Source: Candidatus Pseudobacter hemicellulosilyticus (GTDB lineage Bacteria > Bacteroidota > Bacteroidia > Chitinophagales > Chitinophagaceae). From it: 64,000 bases of DNA. Where the stretch lies: assembly GCA_029202545.1 (NCBI GenBank), contig CP119311.1, positions 5,766,001-5,830,000 on the forward strand, given 5' to 3'. A program made the translations under genes and the position numbers. Numbering within the stretch: the stretch's first letter is position 1; each line of letters starts with the position of its first letter. The notes under the pieces were generated by a model. That model ran no database searches. It saw only the letters and a list, made by a program, of their open reading frames with translations, and was not told where the DNA came from. Shown piece after piece: positions 33,491-41,949 of the stretch.

Positions 33491-34729
33491 TTATGGCAGC
33501 AGCACCAGCCTTCTCCCCTCCTCCATCCTGAAATGCAGGCCCAGTGCGGTGAGCAGCTCCACTACATTGCCCAGGCTCAGGTCGCGCCGGATACCACCCG
33601 CCAGCAGGTCGTTGGGCAGTCCTTTGGCAATGGCCTGTTTGTCGAACCGGATCTCTATATCATACCATCTCGACAATTGTTTCATTGCCTCCCGGACAGT
33701 AGAGCCTTCAAAATTGAAGAGCCCTTTTTTCCAGGCGATCACTTTTTCTATATCGGCGTTTTCTACGGCAATACCGGCGCTATGGCCACTGGAAGTACCG
33801 GCAGGCTGGTTCAGCCTGGCCTGCTGGCCGGGTTTCAGGATTACCTGATCACCGGTTGAGCCGGACAAGCCATCACCGGAATGCACCCTAACGGCCCCTT
33901 CTACCAACGTAGTGTTGATACTGGCCTCATCAGAGTAGGCATTCACGTTGAAGCTGGTGCCGGTGACTTCAATAGCGGCCTGCTTATGGATGCTTACGTA
34001 GAAAGGTCTGGTCTTATCTTTTGCTACTTCAAAATAGGCTTCCCCTGTAATTTCCACTACACGCTTATCCCCTTTGAAAACGGTTGGATAGCGGATGGAG
34101 CTGGCGGCATTGAGCCAGGCTTTTGTACCATCGGGCAGGGTGAGCTGGTATTGCCCGCCACGTGGAGTGGACATGGTATTCATCATCACTTCATCTGCTG
34201 CTCCGGCCTTGGCGTCATAGACAATAGCGCCGGTAGTTGTTTTGGAGATCAGCACATGTCCCTCTTGCGCCAGGGCGCCGGTGGCGGCGCTGTCCAGCAA
34301 GATGGTGCTGCCATCTGACAGGGTCAGCACGGCACGGTCCCTGCCGGGCGGGATAGCGGCAAACTCTCTGGCCAGTTCTTCGGCAGAGGGCCCGCTGAAA
34401 CGGTTCCAGGCCCAGGTGGCGGCGCCCGCCAGCAGCACAATAGCGGCAGCATACTTCAGCCAGCGGAAGCGGCGTAGGGGAACCACGGGCGCTTCCGCCT
34501 GTTGGGTCTCCGCTACCAGGATGCTTTGCAGCAGGAGGTCCAGCCGCTCCTGGCCCAGCCGGAGGCCGGGCGTATCGGCAGTGCCTTCAGATTCAACGGC
34601 CCGGGCAATCAGCTGCATGGCCAGTTCCTTGTGTTCCGGAAGGGCCAGCAGGCGCATGAGCTCCTGTTGTTGGGCGGTACTGGCATTGCCGGCCGCCCAG
34701 GTAGCATAGAGTTCCTGTAATGCTGTCAT
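33491..34729 (-). CDS. FecR-family anti-sigma factor (operon 1)
   Basis: Start at ATG 34729 (MTALQELYATWAAGNASTAQ), 412 residues. The cytoplasmic N-terminal helical domain (1-90), a single transmembrane helix (about 101-118, YAAAIVLLAGAATWAW) and a periplasmic FecR domain with RGGQYQLTLPDGTKAWLNAA, RVVEITGEAYFEVAKD and FNVNAYSDEASINTTLVEG, then DUF4974 (FNFEGSTVREAMKQLSRWYD). It transmits the transporter signal to the ECF sigma factor encoded 65 bases upstream. Confidence 0.94.
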   Translation of the reverse strand: MTALQELYATWAAGNASTAQQQELMRLLALPEHKELAMQLIARAVESEGTADTPGLRLGQERLDLLLQSILVAETQQAEAPVVPLRRFRWLKYAAAIVLLAGAATWAWNRFSGPSAEELAREFAAIPPGRDRAVLTLSDGSTILLDSAATGALAQEGHVLISKTTTGAIVYDAKAGAADEVMMNTMSTPRGGQYQLTLPDGTKAWLNAASSIRYPTVFKGDKRVVEITGEAYFEVAKDKTRPFYVSIHKQAAIEVTGTSFNVNAYSDEASINTTLVEGAVRVHSGDGLSGSTGDQVILKPGQQARLNQPAGTSSGHSAGIAVENADIEKVIAWKKGLFNFEGSTVREAMKQLSRWYDIEIRFDKQAIAKGLPNDLLAGGIRRDLSLGNVVELLTALGLHFRMEEGRRLVLLP

Positions 34730-34794
34730 AAAGAAATAAAAATGGGATGCTGTAATAGTAAGGACGAAACCTGGAGTCCATTTGGGGGAGGCGG

Positions 34795-35391
34795 CTAAAA
34801 ATAATTTTTCAGCAGGACGGAGAGCAGCACCACGGAGGCGCCAGGATCCAGGCGGGCAATGCAATAGGCGCGGATGCTGCGCATAGCCTGCTCCAGGTGC
34901 GATTTGACGGTTTCGGGAGAAACGCTCATCAGCCTGGCCGTTTCCTCACGGCTATAGCCTTCTTTTTTGATGAGGGTAAAAGCCTGGAGCTGTTTGGGAC
35001 TGAGCCGGGCAGTGGCATCGCGCAGCAATTCTTCGTAGCCGGACTCTTCCTGGGGCTGGGTAGCGGCGGGCAGCAGTTCCTGCAACCAGCCTGCCAGGTG
35101 ATCTTTCTCTGCGCTTTTGCGGCGCAGCTGATCATAGAGGGCATTGGTGATGAGGGTCACCAGCCAGGCGCGGAAATGGGTAATATCCGGCAGGGTTGCG
35201 CGTTTGAGCCAGAGCTTCAGGAACACTTCCTGGACTACGTCTTCGGCCAGCCAGGCGTCGTCGGTGAGTCGCACAGCGGCACGGTAAGCAATAGTATGGT
35301 ATTGTTCCAGCAGGCTTGCGAATGCCTGATGATCTCCTTCCGCAACCCTGGCCAGCAAATCTTTTTCCTGATATGACGATTGCGCTGCCAA
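34795..35391 (-). CDS. ECF RNA polymerase sigma factor (operon 1)
   Basis: 198 residues. Region 2 (AFASLLEQYHTIAYRAAVRL, DVVQEVFLKLWLKR) and region 4 (LSPKQLQAFTLIKKEGYSRE, EETARLMSVSPETVKSHLEQ) are clear. The family is the Bacteroidota FecI-like ECF group that pairs with FecR and STN-bearing SusC. Probably activates the downstream uptake operon when ligand binds the transporter. Confidence 0.95.
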   Translation of the reverse strand: MAAQSSYQEKDLLARVAEGDHQAFASLLEQYHTIAYRAAVRLTDDAWLAEDVVQEVFLKLWLKRATLPDITHFRAWLVTLITNALYDQLRRKSAEKDHLAGWLQELLPAATQPQEESGYEELLRDATARLSPKQLQAFTLIKKEGYSREETARLMSVSPETVKSHLEQAMRSIRAYCIARLDPGASVVLLSVLLKNYF

Positions 35392-35556
35392 TAAAGGGTT
35401 TTATTGTTATTATGGATGTACGCAGGAATAAAGCTGGTGGTTAATGGGCTGTGGTTACAATATTAGGGATTTTGAAGAATTATAAGAAAAAAGCTCAAGC
35501 AGTAAAGCAATGTGTAAATGAGTTCTTTCCGGCAAAAAAAATGTTTAGATAAAAAA

Positions 35557-35589
35557 TGTTACCAAAATGGTAACAATATTGTATCTTTA
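35557..35589 (+). promoter_or_regulatory. Palindromic operator and -7 box of the toxin-antitoxin operon
   Basis: TGTTACC-AAAAT-GGTAACA (35557-35575) is a perfect 7-bp inverted repeat. TATCTTTA (35582-35589), a near match to the TAnnTTTG -7 element, follows 7 bases later and lies 17 bases before the toxin ATG. The operator covers the expected -33 region, which fits autorepression by the HTH antitoxin. Confidence 0.65.
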
Positions 35590-35606
35590 TCTAAGCGCCG
35601 TGCTAT

Positions 35607-35924
35607 ATGAGAATTATTGCCGTCAAGACTTTGAAGGACTATTGGGAAGAATTTCCGCAAGCGGAACAGGCATTGCTGTCCTGGTACGAAGAAGTAGAAG
35701 AAGCAATCTGGGATCATCCGAATGACCTGAAAATACAATACCGAAGCGCTTCTATTATCACCACTAAAAGAGTGATATTCAATATTCATGGAAATTCTTA
35801 CCGATTGATTGTAGATGTCGAGTACCGCCTGAAGATCGTTTTCATTGTGTGGTTTGGTACTCATCAACAATATGACAAGATTGACGTTAAAAAAGTGAGT
35901 TATGCTAAGACCAATAAAAAATAA
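35607..35924 (+). CDS. HigB-type toxin (RelE superfamily mRNA interferase)
   Basis: 105 residues. The sequence MRIIAVKTLKDYWEEFPQAE, then ASIITTKRVIFNIHGNSYRL and IVFIVWFGTHQQYDKID matches the HigB_toxin family (PF09907), ribosome-dependent mRNA endonucleases. The conserved WF-GTH-YDKID end is intact, so it is probably active. Toxin-first order and a 23-base overlap with the next gene are typical of hicAB/higBA-type modules. Confidence 0.9.
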   Translation: MRIIAVKTLKDYWEEFPQAEQALLSWYEEVEEAIWDHPNDLKIQYRSASIITTKRVIFNIHGNSYRLIVDVEYRLKIVFIVWFGTHQQYDKIDVKKVSYAKTNKK

Positions 35925-36261
35925 TACGCAATACGAAGATGCATTAGCTCGCGTGTACCAATTGATGCAAAAAGACATCAAACCTAACACCAAAGCCTCC
36001 GATGAACTTGAAATTCTTTCTATTCTTGTTAAGGAGTACGAAAATGTGCATTTTCCCGTTCCCAAGCCCAATCCTTTGGAAGCGATCCGATTCAGGATTG
36101 AACAAATGAACATGTCAGAGGCCGAGCTCGCAACCATTTTGGGCTATCGCTCCCGCAAATCAGAAATCTTATCTGGTAAAAGAAAACTCAATCTTGCTAT
36201 GATCAGGAAACTACATGAAACATTAAATATACCTGCAGAGGTATTGATACAAGCTTATTAA
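35902..36261 (+). CDS. HigA-type HTH antitoxin
   Basis: 119 residues. The N-terminal half (YEDALARVYQLMQ, DELEILSILVKEYENVHFPV) is the usual HigA lead, followed by an Xre-like HTH: IRFRIEQMNMSEAELATILG, RSRKSEILSGKRKLNLAMIR. It neutralises the HigB-like toxin and likely binds the TGTTACC/GGTAACA palindrome upstream. Start overlaps the toxin end by 23 bases. Confidence 0.9.
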   Translation: MLRPIKNNTQYEDALARVYQLMQKDIKPNTKASDELEILSILVKEYENVHFPVPKPNPLEAIRFRIEQMNMSEAELATILGYRSRKSEILSGKRKLNLAMIRKLHETLNIPAEVLIQAY

Positions 36262-36308
36262 GCTAAGGCAACTTCGAACAATCCAATTAAACATACATAT
36301 CCCATCTC

Positions 36309-37355
36309 CTACACCGCCGGTTCCTGCTGGCTCAGGCAGTGAAAACTTCCCAGGCCCCAGATGATCTCGGTACTGTCAATGCCCACCACAGCGCGGTCGG
36401 GGAAACAATCCTGGATGATCTGTAAAGCTTTCTCATCCTTGTCACAATTAAAGATGGGAACGATGACGGACTTGTTGGCAATATAGAAATTAGCGTAGGA
36501 GGCCGGCAGCCGCTGGTCTTCGTAACTAACGGCATCGGGCATGGGCAGTTCAATGATGTTCAGCTGGCGGCCGTTGAGCAGGCGCATCTGTTGCAGCTGA
36601 CGCAGGTTGCCCTGCAGCAGTTCATAGTTCTCGTCGTTTTTATCTTCTTCTATGACGGTGAGTACGGTGTCTTCGTTCACGAAGCGCACTGTATCGTCAA
36701 TATGTCCGTCGGTATCATCGCCGATAATGCCTTCTTCTACCCAGAGGATCTTTTCTACCCCATAATATTCACGCAGGTAGTTTTCGATCTGACCCTGTTT
36801 CAGGTCCGGGTTGCGATTGGGATTCAGCAGGCAGGCAGTGGAGGTGAGCAAGGTCCCTTTGCCATTGAACTCTACAGACCCGCCTTCCATGATGATGCCG
36901 GGATTGTAAACGGGCAGGTTGAACTGTTTACCGATCATCGTGGGGATCACATCGTCCAGGTCATAAGGGGGATACTTGCCGCCCCAGGCATTATAATCCC
37001 AGTCAACGATCACTTTTTTCTGTGCTGCGTTGGGATTGATCAGGAAGGCCGGACCATGGTCCCGGCACCAGGCATCATTGGTGGGATGGAAAAAGAATTC
37101 TACCTGGGAAAGATCGGCCCCTGCTTTTTCCAGGTGCCCCACAGCAAAAGCCTTCATGGCCTCATCCGCCACGTTGATCCGCACTTTTTCTCCTTTGGCT
37201 ACTTCTTTGATGAACTGGCTGTAAAAGGGAAAGATAGCGTCGATCTTGCCGGGCCAGCTGGCTTCTTTATGCGGCCAGCTCAGCCAGGTAGCAGTATGCG
37301 GTGCAAACTCGGCCGGGAAATAATAACCGAGAGACCGGGGCGTGATAGGTTCCAT
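36309..37355 (-). CDS. aguA: Agmatine deiminase
   Basis: Hydrolyses agmatine to N-carbamoylputrescine. Start at ATG 37355 (MEPITPRSLGYYFPAEFAPH), 348 residues, the family length. Motifs: TWLSWPHKEASWPG, DAWCRDHGPAFL, GGSVEFNGKGTLLTS, DDTDGHIDDTVRFV and the C-terminal catalytic Cys340 in GLGSFHCLSQQEPAV. It follows aguB by 78 bases in the same orientation; together they form the two-step route from agmatine to putrescine. Confidence 0.95.
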   Translation of the reverse strand: MEPITPRSLGYYFPAEFAPHTATWLSWPHKEASWPGKIDAIFPFYSQFIKEVAKGEKVRINVADEAMKAFAVGHLEKAGADLSQVEFFFHPTNDAWCRDHGPAFLINPNAAQKKVIVDWDYNAWGGKYPPYDLDDVIPTMIGKQFNLPVYNPGIIMEGGSVEFNGKGTLLTSTACLLNPNRNPDLKQGQIENYLREYYGVEKILWVEEGIIGDDTDGHIDDTVRFVNEDTVLTVIEEDKNDENYELLQGNLRQLQQMRLLNGRQLNIIELPMPDAVSYEDQRLPASYANFYIANKSVIVPIFNCDKDEKALQIIQDCFPDRAVVGIDSTEIIWGLGSFHCLSQQEPAV

Positions 37356-37433
37356 GTTGATGGGCTTGTAAGCGGTAATAGTTGTAAAGGCTGTTATATA
37401 GGCCAAAGGCCGGAGCAGGTGGGACTGCCCGGC

Positions 37434-38312
37434 TTATGCCTCTTCGTCAATAAAACGTTTGGTGATCTGCTGGTAGGAGTCTATCCGGCGGTCACGCAGG
37501 AAAGGCCAGTGCGTGCGGTAGCGGTCGGTCTTGCCCAGGTCCAGCTCCTGTACATGCACTTCTTCTTTATCGTGCGAAGCCAGGTACAGCAGGCTGCCGA
37601 AAGGATTGGCAATGAAGGAGCCGCCCCAGAACTGCATTGCGCCGTTCTGTTCCAGCCCTACCCTGTTCACGCTCACCACGTGTACGCCGTTGGCTACGGC
37701 ATGGCTGCGCTGGATGGTCTGCCAGGCATTGTACTGCTCCACGTTGGTAGCTTCATCCTGTGCGGTAGCCCAGCCGATGGCGGTGGGATAGAACAGGATC
37801 TCGGCGCCCATAAGTGCCGTAATGCGGGATGCTTCAGGATACCATTGGTCCCAGCAGATCAGGACGCCAATGCTGGCGAATTTTGTTTTGAACACTTTAT
37901 AGCCCAGGTCGCCGGGCGTAAAATAGAATTTCTCGTAGTAAGCGGGATCATCCGGGATATGCATTTTCCGGTATTTACCCAGGTACTGGCCATCGGCGTC
38001 AATAACAGCGGTGGTATTGTGGTAAATGCCCTGTGTCCTTTTTTCGAACAGGGAAGCGATGATCACCACGCCGGTCTCGGCGGCTACCGCACTCAGGGTC
38101 TCGGTAGAGGGCCCGGGAATGGGCTCAGCCAGCTGGAAATTATCGTAATCCTCCACATCACAGAAATAAAGGGAAGTGAACAGCTCCTGCAGGCAGACGA
38201 TCTGTGCGCCCTGGGCAGCGGCGGCTCTTACTTTGGCGACAGCCTTTTGCAGGTTCTCTTCCTTACTGGCGGTACAGCTCATCTGCACCATTCCTACTTT
38301 TACTTTTGTCAT
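37434..38312 (-). CDS. aguB: N-carbamoylputrescine amidohydrolase
   Basis: Nitrilase-fold enzyme that releases putrescine, CO2 and ammonia. It has 292 residues. The Glu-Lys-Cys triad is E43 in LQELFTSLYF, K116 in GKYRKMHIPDDP and C153 in VLICWDQWYPE. GGSFIANPFGS and the C-terminal RDRRIDSY also fit the AguB branch rather than a general nitrilase. Forms an aguB-aguA pair. Confidence 0.95.
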   Translation of the reverse strand: MTKVKVGMVQMSCTASKEENLQKAVAKVRAAAAQGAQIVCLQELFTSLYFCDVEDYDNFQLAEPIPGPSTETLSAVAAETGVVIIASLFEKRTQGIYHNTTAVIDADGQYLGKYRKMHIPDDPAYYEKFYFTPGDLGYKVFKTKFASIGVLICWDQWYPEASRITALMGAEILFYPTAIGWATAQDEATNVEQYNAWQTIQRSHAVANGVHVVSVNRVGLEQNGAMQFWGGSFIANPFGSLLYLASHDKEEVHVQELDLGKTDRYRTHWPFLRDRRIDSYQQITKRFIDEEA

Positions 38313-38411
38313 GACAGGTCCCTCGTTTTTGAAGACGCAAAATTAACACAATAAGTTGGATTGGAGGCAGGGAGTCGCCGCCCGGAAAACACTACTTTAT
38401 GGAGCCCTTCA

Positions 38412-39479
38412 CTAACTGTTGCCCATCTGGCGCAGGAAGGCCACATGGGAGGCTACGGCATAACGCACGCGGGGATACTCAATGTACTGCAGGCCGTATT
38501 CATTACAGGCCTGGCGGATGATCTTGCTGATGGCGGGATAATGCACATGCGAGATCTTGGGGAACAGGTGGTGCTCGATCTGGAAGTTCAGACCGCCTAC
38601 CAGCCAGCTCACTAATTTGTTGTGGGTGGCAAAGTTGGCGGTGGTCTTGATCTGGTGGATAGCCCATTCATCTTCCAGTTTGCCGGTCACTTCGTTAGGC
38701 ATGGGGAAAGAAGTATGCTCTACGGTATGCGCCAGCTGGAATACCAGGCTCAGCACAAAACCAGCCACTACGGTAAAGATGATAAAGCTGATCAGCCAGC
38801 TGCTGAAACCAACCATATAGATAGGGAGACCAATGAACAGGAAGAGGTGGAAGACCTTGAACCCCCAGAACACCAGGTGATCGGAGAGTTTCATTTTCTT
38901 CAGGGGCATGCTGCCCACCTTGCTCTTGAAATATTTCTGGTAGTCGAGTACAAAGATCCAGAAGATATAAAGCAGGGAGTAAAGGAACCAGAAATAGATA
39001 TGCTGGTATTTATGCAGCTTGTATTTTTTCTGGGTGGAGCTCATGCGCATCCAGGGCTGGATATCGATATCATCATCCACACCATCCACGTTGGTGAAAG
39101 CGTGGTGAATGACATTGTGTTTCATGTTCCACATAAAGCTGTTACCGCCCAGGATATTGAGCGAGAAAGCAGCAAAAGAGTTCACCCATTTGTATTTGCT
39201 GAAACTGCCATGCGCACCGTCATGCATCACGTTAAAGCCGATAGCGGCCACCAGGCAACCCAGGATCACGCTCTCCAGGATCTGGAAGAAGAGGTTGGGG
39301 GTGAAGAATACCAGGTGGATATAGACCAGCACAAAGCTCACCATCAGCAACACTGCCTTCAGGAAAAGAGAATAATTACCGGTGGTAGATTTTCCCACTT
39401 CTTCAAAATACTCACTGATCCGGCGCTTCAGCTCAGTGTGAAAGGAGTGGGGAACCTGTGCAAATTTGGGCACTGACAT
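38412..39479 (-). CDS. Membrane acyl-lipid/acyl-CoA fatty acid desaturase
   Basis: 355 residues, with four predicted hydrophobic stretches (about 40-60, 68-85, 162-180, 205-250). The three histidine boxes of the front-end desaturase-like type are HDGAH (86-90), HNVIHH (121-126) and QIEHH (300-304). It has no cytochrome b5 domain. Introduces a double bond in membrane fatty acids; regiospecificity cannot be read from the sequence. Confidence 0.93.
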   Translation of the reverse strand: MSVPKFAQVPHSFHTELKRRISEYFEEVGKSTTGNYSLFLKAVLLMVSFVLVYIHLVFFTPNLFFQILESVILGCLVAAIGFNVMHDGAHGSFSKYKWVNSFAAFSLNILGGNSFMWNMKHNVIHHAFTNVDGVDDDIDIQPWMRMSSTQKKYKLHKYQHIYFWFLYSLLYIFWIFVLDYQKYFKSKVGSMPLKKMKLSDHLVFWGFKVFHLFLFIGLPIYMVGFSSWLISFIIFTVVAGFVLSLVFQLAHTVEHTSFPMPNEVTGKLEDEWAIHQIKTTANFATHNKLVSWLVGGLNFQIEHHLFPKISHVHYPAISKIIRQACNEYGLQYIEYPRVRYAVASHVAFLRQMGNS

Positions 39480-39537
39480 GACTAACTTTTAATATTAAGA
39501 GTGATGGACAACGGTCCGCAAAGATAACGATTAAACA

Positions 39538-40275
39538 TTAGGTTTCCACCATCAATAATGCGTCGAGATTCCGGATGCCAATCTTCTTTTCGCTCATAAA
39601 TCCTTCCGCATATTTCACGCCAATTCTCTTACCCAGCATACGGGAGCGGGCTACTACACTGTCCAGGAAATCAGGTGTGGAAATATAGGTCTGCGGCTCA
39701 TCAGCAGCATCCGATGCGCTGTAGAACTGGGTAGTATATGCCTCAATGGCCTTCATCCGTTCTGCAAACACCTCACTGATATCAACCAGGATATCCGGTT
39801 CATGGTACCAGTCCTGCATATAGTGCAGGACATATTTGGGGCGCCAGCGTGGCTGGGGGTTGCCGGCGTCATCTTTTGTCTCAATTTTAACAAGTCCCGA
39901 CAGGAAGCAGGACTCCGCAATCAGGTGACCGGCGCGGCCATGGTCAGGGTGGCGGTCGTCCAGCACATTGGCCAGCACAATTTCAGGCTGGTATTTGCGG
40001 AGGGCGCGGATCAGCTGTAGCTGGTGCTCTTCGTCATTCCGGAAAAAGCCATCCCGCATTTTCAGGTTCTCTCTTACGGAAACGCCCAGGATCTTTGCCG
40101 CGGCGGCAGCTTCAGCATAGCGGGTATCTGCGGTGCCCCTGGTCCCCAGTTCGCCCTGGGTAAGGTCCAGGATGCCAGTCTTTTTACCCAGTTTCAGCTC
40201 GTTGAGCAGGGTGCCGGAGCAGCCCAGTTCCACATCATCCGGGTGAACGCCAATGGCGAGTACGTCTAACTTCAT
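39538..40275 (-). CDS. bshB1: Bacillithiol biosynthesis deacetylase BshB1
   Basis: PIG-L-family zinc deacetylase removing acetate from GlcNAc-malate in bacillithiol synthesis. 245 residues. The metal motif is HPDDVELGCSGTLL at the N-terminus, with DRHPDHGRAGHL and a C-terminal RNLDALL. Internal signatures GILDLTQGELGTRGT and RKMHIP-free context match BshB1 rather than other LmbE proteins. bshA and bshC are not in the window. Confidence 0.92.
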   Translation of the reverse strand: MKLDVLAIGVHPDDVELGCSGTLLNELKLGKKTGILDLTQGELGTRGTADTRYAEAAAAAKILGVSVRENLKMRDGFFRNDEEHQLQLIRALRKYQPEIVLANVLDDRHPDHGRAGHLIAESCFLSGLVKIETKDDAGNPQPRWRPKYVLHYMQDWYHEPDILVDISEVFAERMKAIEAYTTQFYSASDAADEPQTYISTPDFLDSVVARSRMLGKRIGVKYAEGFMSEKKIGIRNLDALLMVET

Positions 40276-40374
40276 ATTTATTGTTAATAGGTATTAACCC
40301 GTTTGCCCGGGCTATAAGACCGGCGGCGCCTCGCTACAACGGTGGGCTACAGGTCGCATAGCATAACCGCTTAA

Positions 40375-40408
40375 CAGGAATTTGGTTCGAACCAAAACAA
40401 AAAATCCT
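40375..40408. repeat. 16-bp perfect palindrome TTTGGTTCGAACCAAA with outer arms
   Basis: The palindrome (40381-40396) lies in the bshB1/serine-hydrolase spacer, flanked by CAGGAA and ATCCTG. Each half contains TTTGGTTCG, the core of the repeats in the trp operon spacers and at 58894. It could be a hairpin or two abutting inverted repeat copies. Confidence 0.65.
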
Positions 40409-40448
40409 GCTGACCGGCAGCGGGTTACCTGCGAAGTTGATAAAAAAA

Positions 40449-41588
40449 TCACAATTGAAGGCCCCAGTTTACGAGGGAAGCCACTTCAGCCGGTGCGTGG
40501 TTGATGATCTGCCCGGAACGCTGATGGCCCAGCCTTACCAGGACTACCCGGCGGGAGGGGATCACAATAATATATTGCCCCAGGATGCCGCGGGCATAGA
40601 ATACCTGCTCCTTGCCTGGGAAGATCCACCACTGGTAACCATAGTAATCTACTTTCTGACCATGCTCGTCAGTAAGACCGTGCGGTCTGATGGAACGGGC
40701 AAAATAGTCGGGCGTAATGATGGCCTGGCCTTTCCAGCGACCGCTGTCCAGCATCAGCTGACCGATGCGGGCAAAATCCCGGGCATTGGAATTAAAGCAG
40801 CAATAGGCTTTCTCATGCCCTCCTGTATGATCGGTGCTCCAGAGCGCGGGATGTTCCGCCCCGATGGGATGCCAGAGCTTCTCGGCGGCATAGGCGCTGA
40901 GGGATTTGCCGGTGGCCTTCTCCAGGACCAGGCCCAGCAGCTGGGTATCGCCGGATTTGTAGCGGAACTCCGTGCCGGATGGTTTGACAATCTTCACGCC
41001 GGTGGCGGCAGCATAGGCATCGCTGCCGTAATACAGTTCCGTGGTGACCGACAGCGGGTTGGAATAGCTTTCATCCCAGTTTGAGCCGCTGCTCATGGAC
41101 AACAGCTGCTCAATGGTTACCTGGGCTTTGTAGGGGTCCTGTGCAAATTCCGGCAGGAACTCAGCAACGGGCTGCCCTACAGACCTGATCAGGCTGTCTT
41201 TGATGGCGGCGCCTATCAGCAGGCTGGTGATGCTTTTGGCCATGGAGAAGGAGCCGGACCAGGAGGAGTCCGTATAGCCATCCCAATATTGCTCCGCCAG
41301 GATGGAATCGTTTTTAATGGCCAGCAGGGCCACCGTTTTCAGCGCCTCCAGCTTGTTTTTCAGGCTGTCCGGGATGGGTTGTTTGTTATACTGCCCGGAT
41401 ACCGGCCAGGGCTGGTGGGCCCCTGTGGTAATGGTATTATTGGTGAAGACCTTATAATCATCTATATCGGCAAAATTGTACCAGACGGCTTTGAAGAGAT
41501 AGGTCCGGCCGCTGATGAGGGCATAAGCGGAAAAAAGGAGGACTACCAGGAAAACGGTAGACAGCAGAAATTTGAATAATCGTTTCAT
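40449..41588 (-). CDS. Membrane-anchored serine hydrolase (class C beta-lactamase fold)
   Basis: Start at ATG 41588 (MKRLFKFLLSTVFLVVLLFS), 379 residues; longer frame is unneeded. A signal anchor (about 5-24) precedes the beta-lactamase/PBP4-like domain. The SxxK motif is S115-M-A-K118, and YKSG occupies the YxN position. Further segments: LLSMSSGSNWDESY, LLGLVLEKATGKSLSAYAAE and the C-terminal GYQWWIFPG. Probably a periplasmic peptidase, esterase or beta-lactamase-like hydrolase; exact substrate not inferable. Confidence 0.87.
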   Translation of the reverse strand: MKRLFKFLLSTVFLVVLLFSAYALISGRTYLFKAVWYNFADIDDYKVFTNNTITTGAHQPWPVSGQYNKQPIPDSLKNKLEALKTVALLAIKNDSILAEQYWDGYTDSSWSGSFSMAKSITSLLIGAAIKDSLIRSVGQPVAEFLPEFAQDPYKAQVTIEQLLSMSSGSNWDESYSNPLSVTTELYYGSDAYAAATGVKIVKPSGTEFRYKSGDTQLLGLVLEKATGKSLSAYAAEKLWHPIGAEHPALWSTDHTGGHEKAYCCFNSNARDFARIGQLMLDSGRWKGQAIITPDYFARSIRPHGLTDEHGQKVDYYGYQWWIFPGKEQVFYARGILGQYIIVIPSRRVVLVRLGHQRSGQIINHAPAEVASLVNWGLQL

Positions 41589-41949
41589 GTTGAAGGCTGT
41601 TGGTTGGGTCAAGATACTGAAAACAGTGAACATTGACTTGCAAGAACCTGTTATAATATGGTTTTGCCGCTGGAAGAAAACATGGACCACCGGGAACAGC
41701 GCCAGGAGGCCAGCCCCGGGGATAGCAGCCGGTCAGCGGCAGCAGCAGCCCGGAGCCAGAAAAACGCGATCAATACCGCTGCCGGGGCCGGTGACGCACA
41801 GCAGCCGCGATACCGGCCGGTGATTTGGGATTTTTCGCTTTTTCGAGTAGCTTCGCAGGTCTTTGGCAGTCAACGGTCCACCCCTGTTCTCCAGGAAGTC
41901 CGTCCTGCCCGGCAAAATCCGACATCTATCAACTAAACAGCAAACTGAT
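41589..41949. other. Divergent spacer between serine hydrolase and lpdA
   Basis: No supported gene. The GC-rich short open frames here have no family features and low-complexity composition. The right part holds the lpdA promoter candidate (41824-41855). Confidence 0.5.
41824..41855 (+). promoter_or_regulatory. Candidate lpdA promoter (-33 TTTG, -7 TAGCTTCG)
   Basis: TTTG (41824-41827) and TAGCTTCG (41848-41855) are separated by 20 bases, a seven-of-eight match to the Bacteroidota TAnnTTTG consensus. It predicts a leader of about 90 bases. Confidence 0.55.

Noticed and set aside
36591..38354. 587-codon plus-strand frame across aguA and aguB
   Set aside because: Runs antisense through two catalytically complete enzymes; composition reflects codon bias of the true strand.
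41658..41936. 92-codon frame upstream of lpdA
   Set aside because: Low-complexity, Gln/Ala/Arg-rich, overlaps the promoter candidate, no homology pattern.
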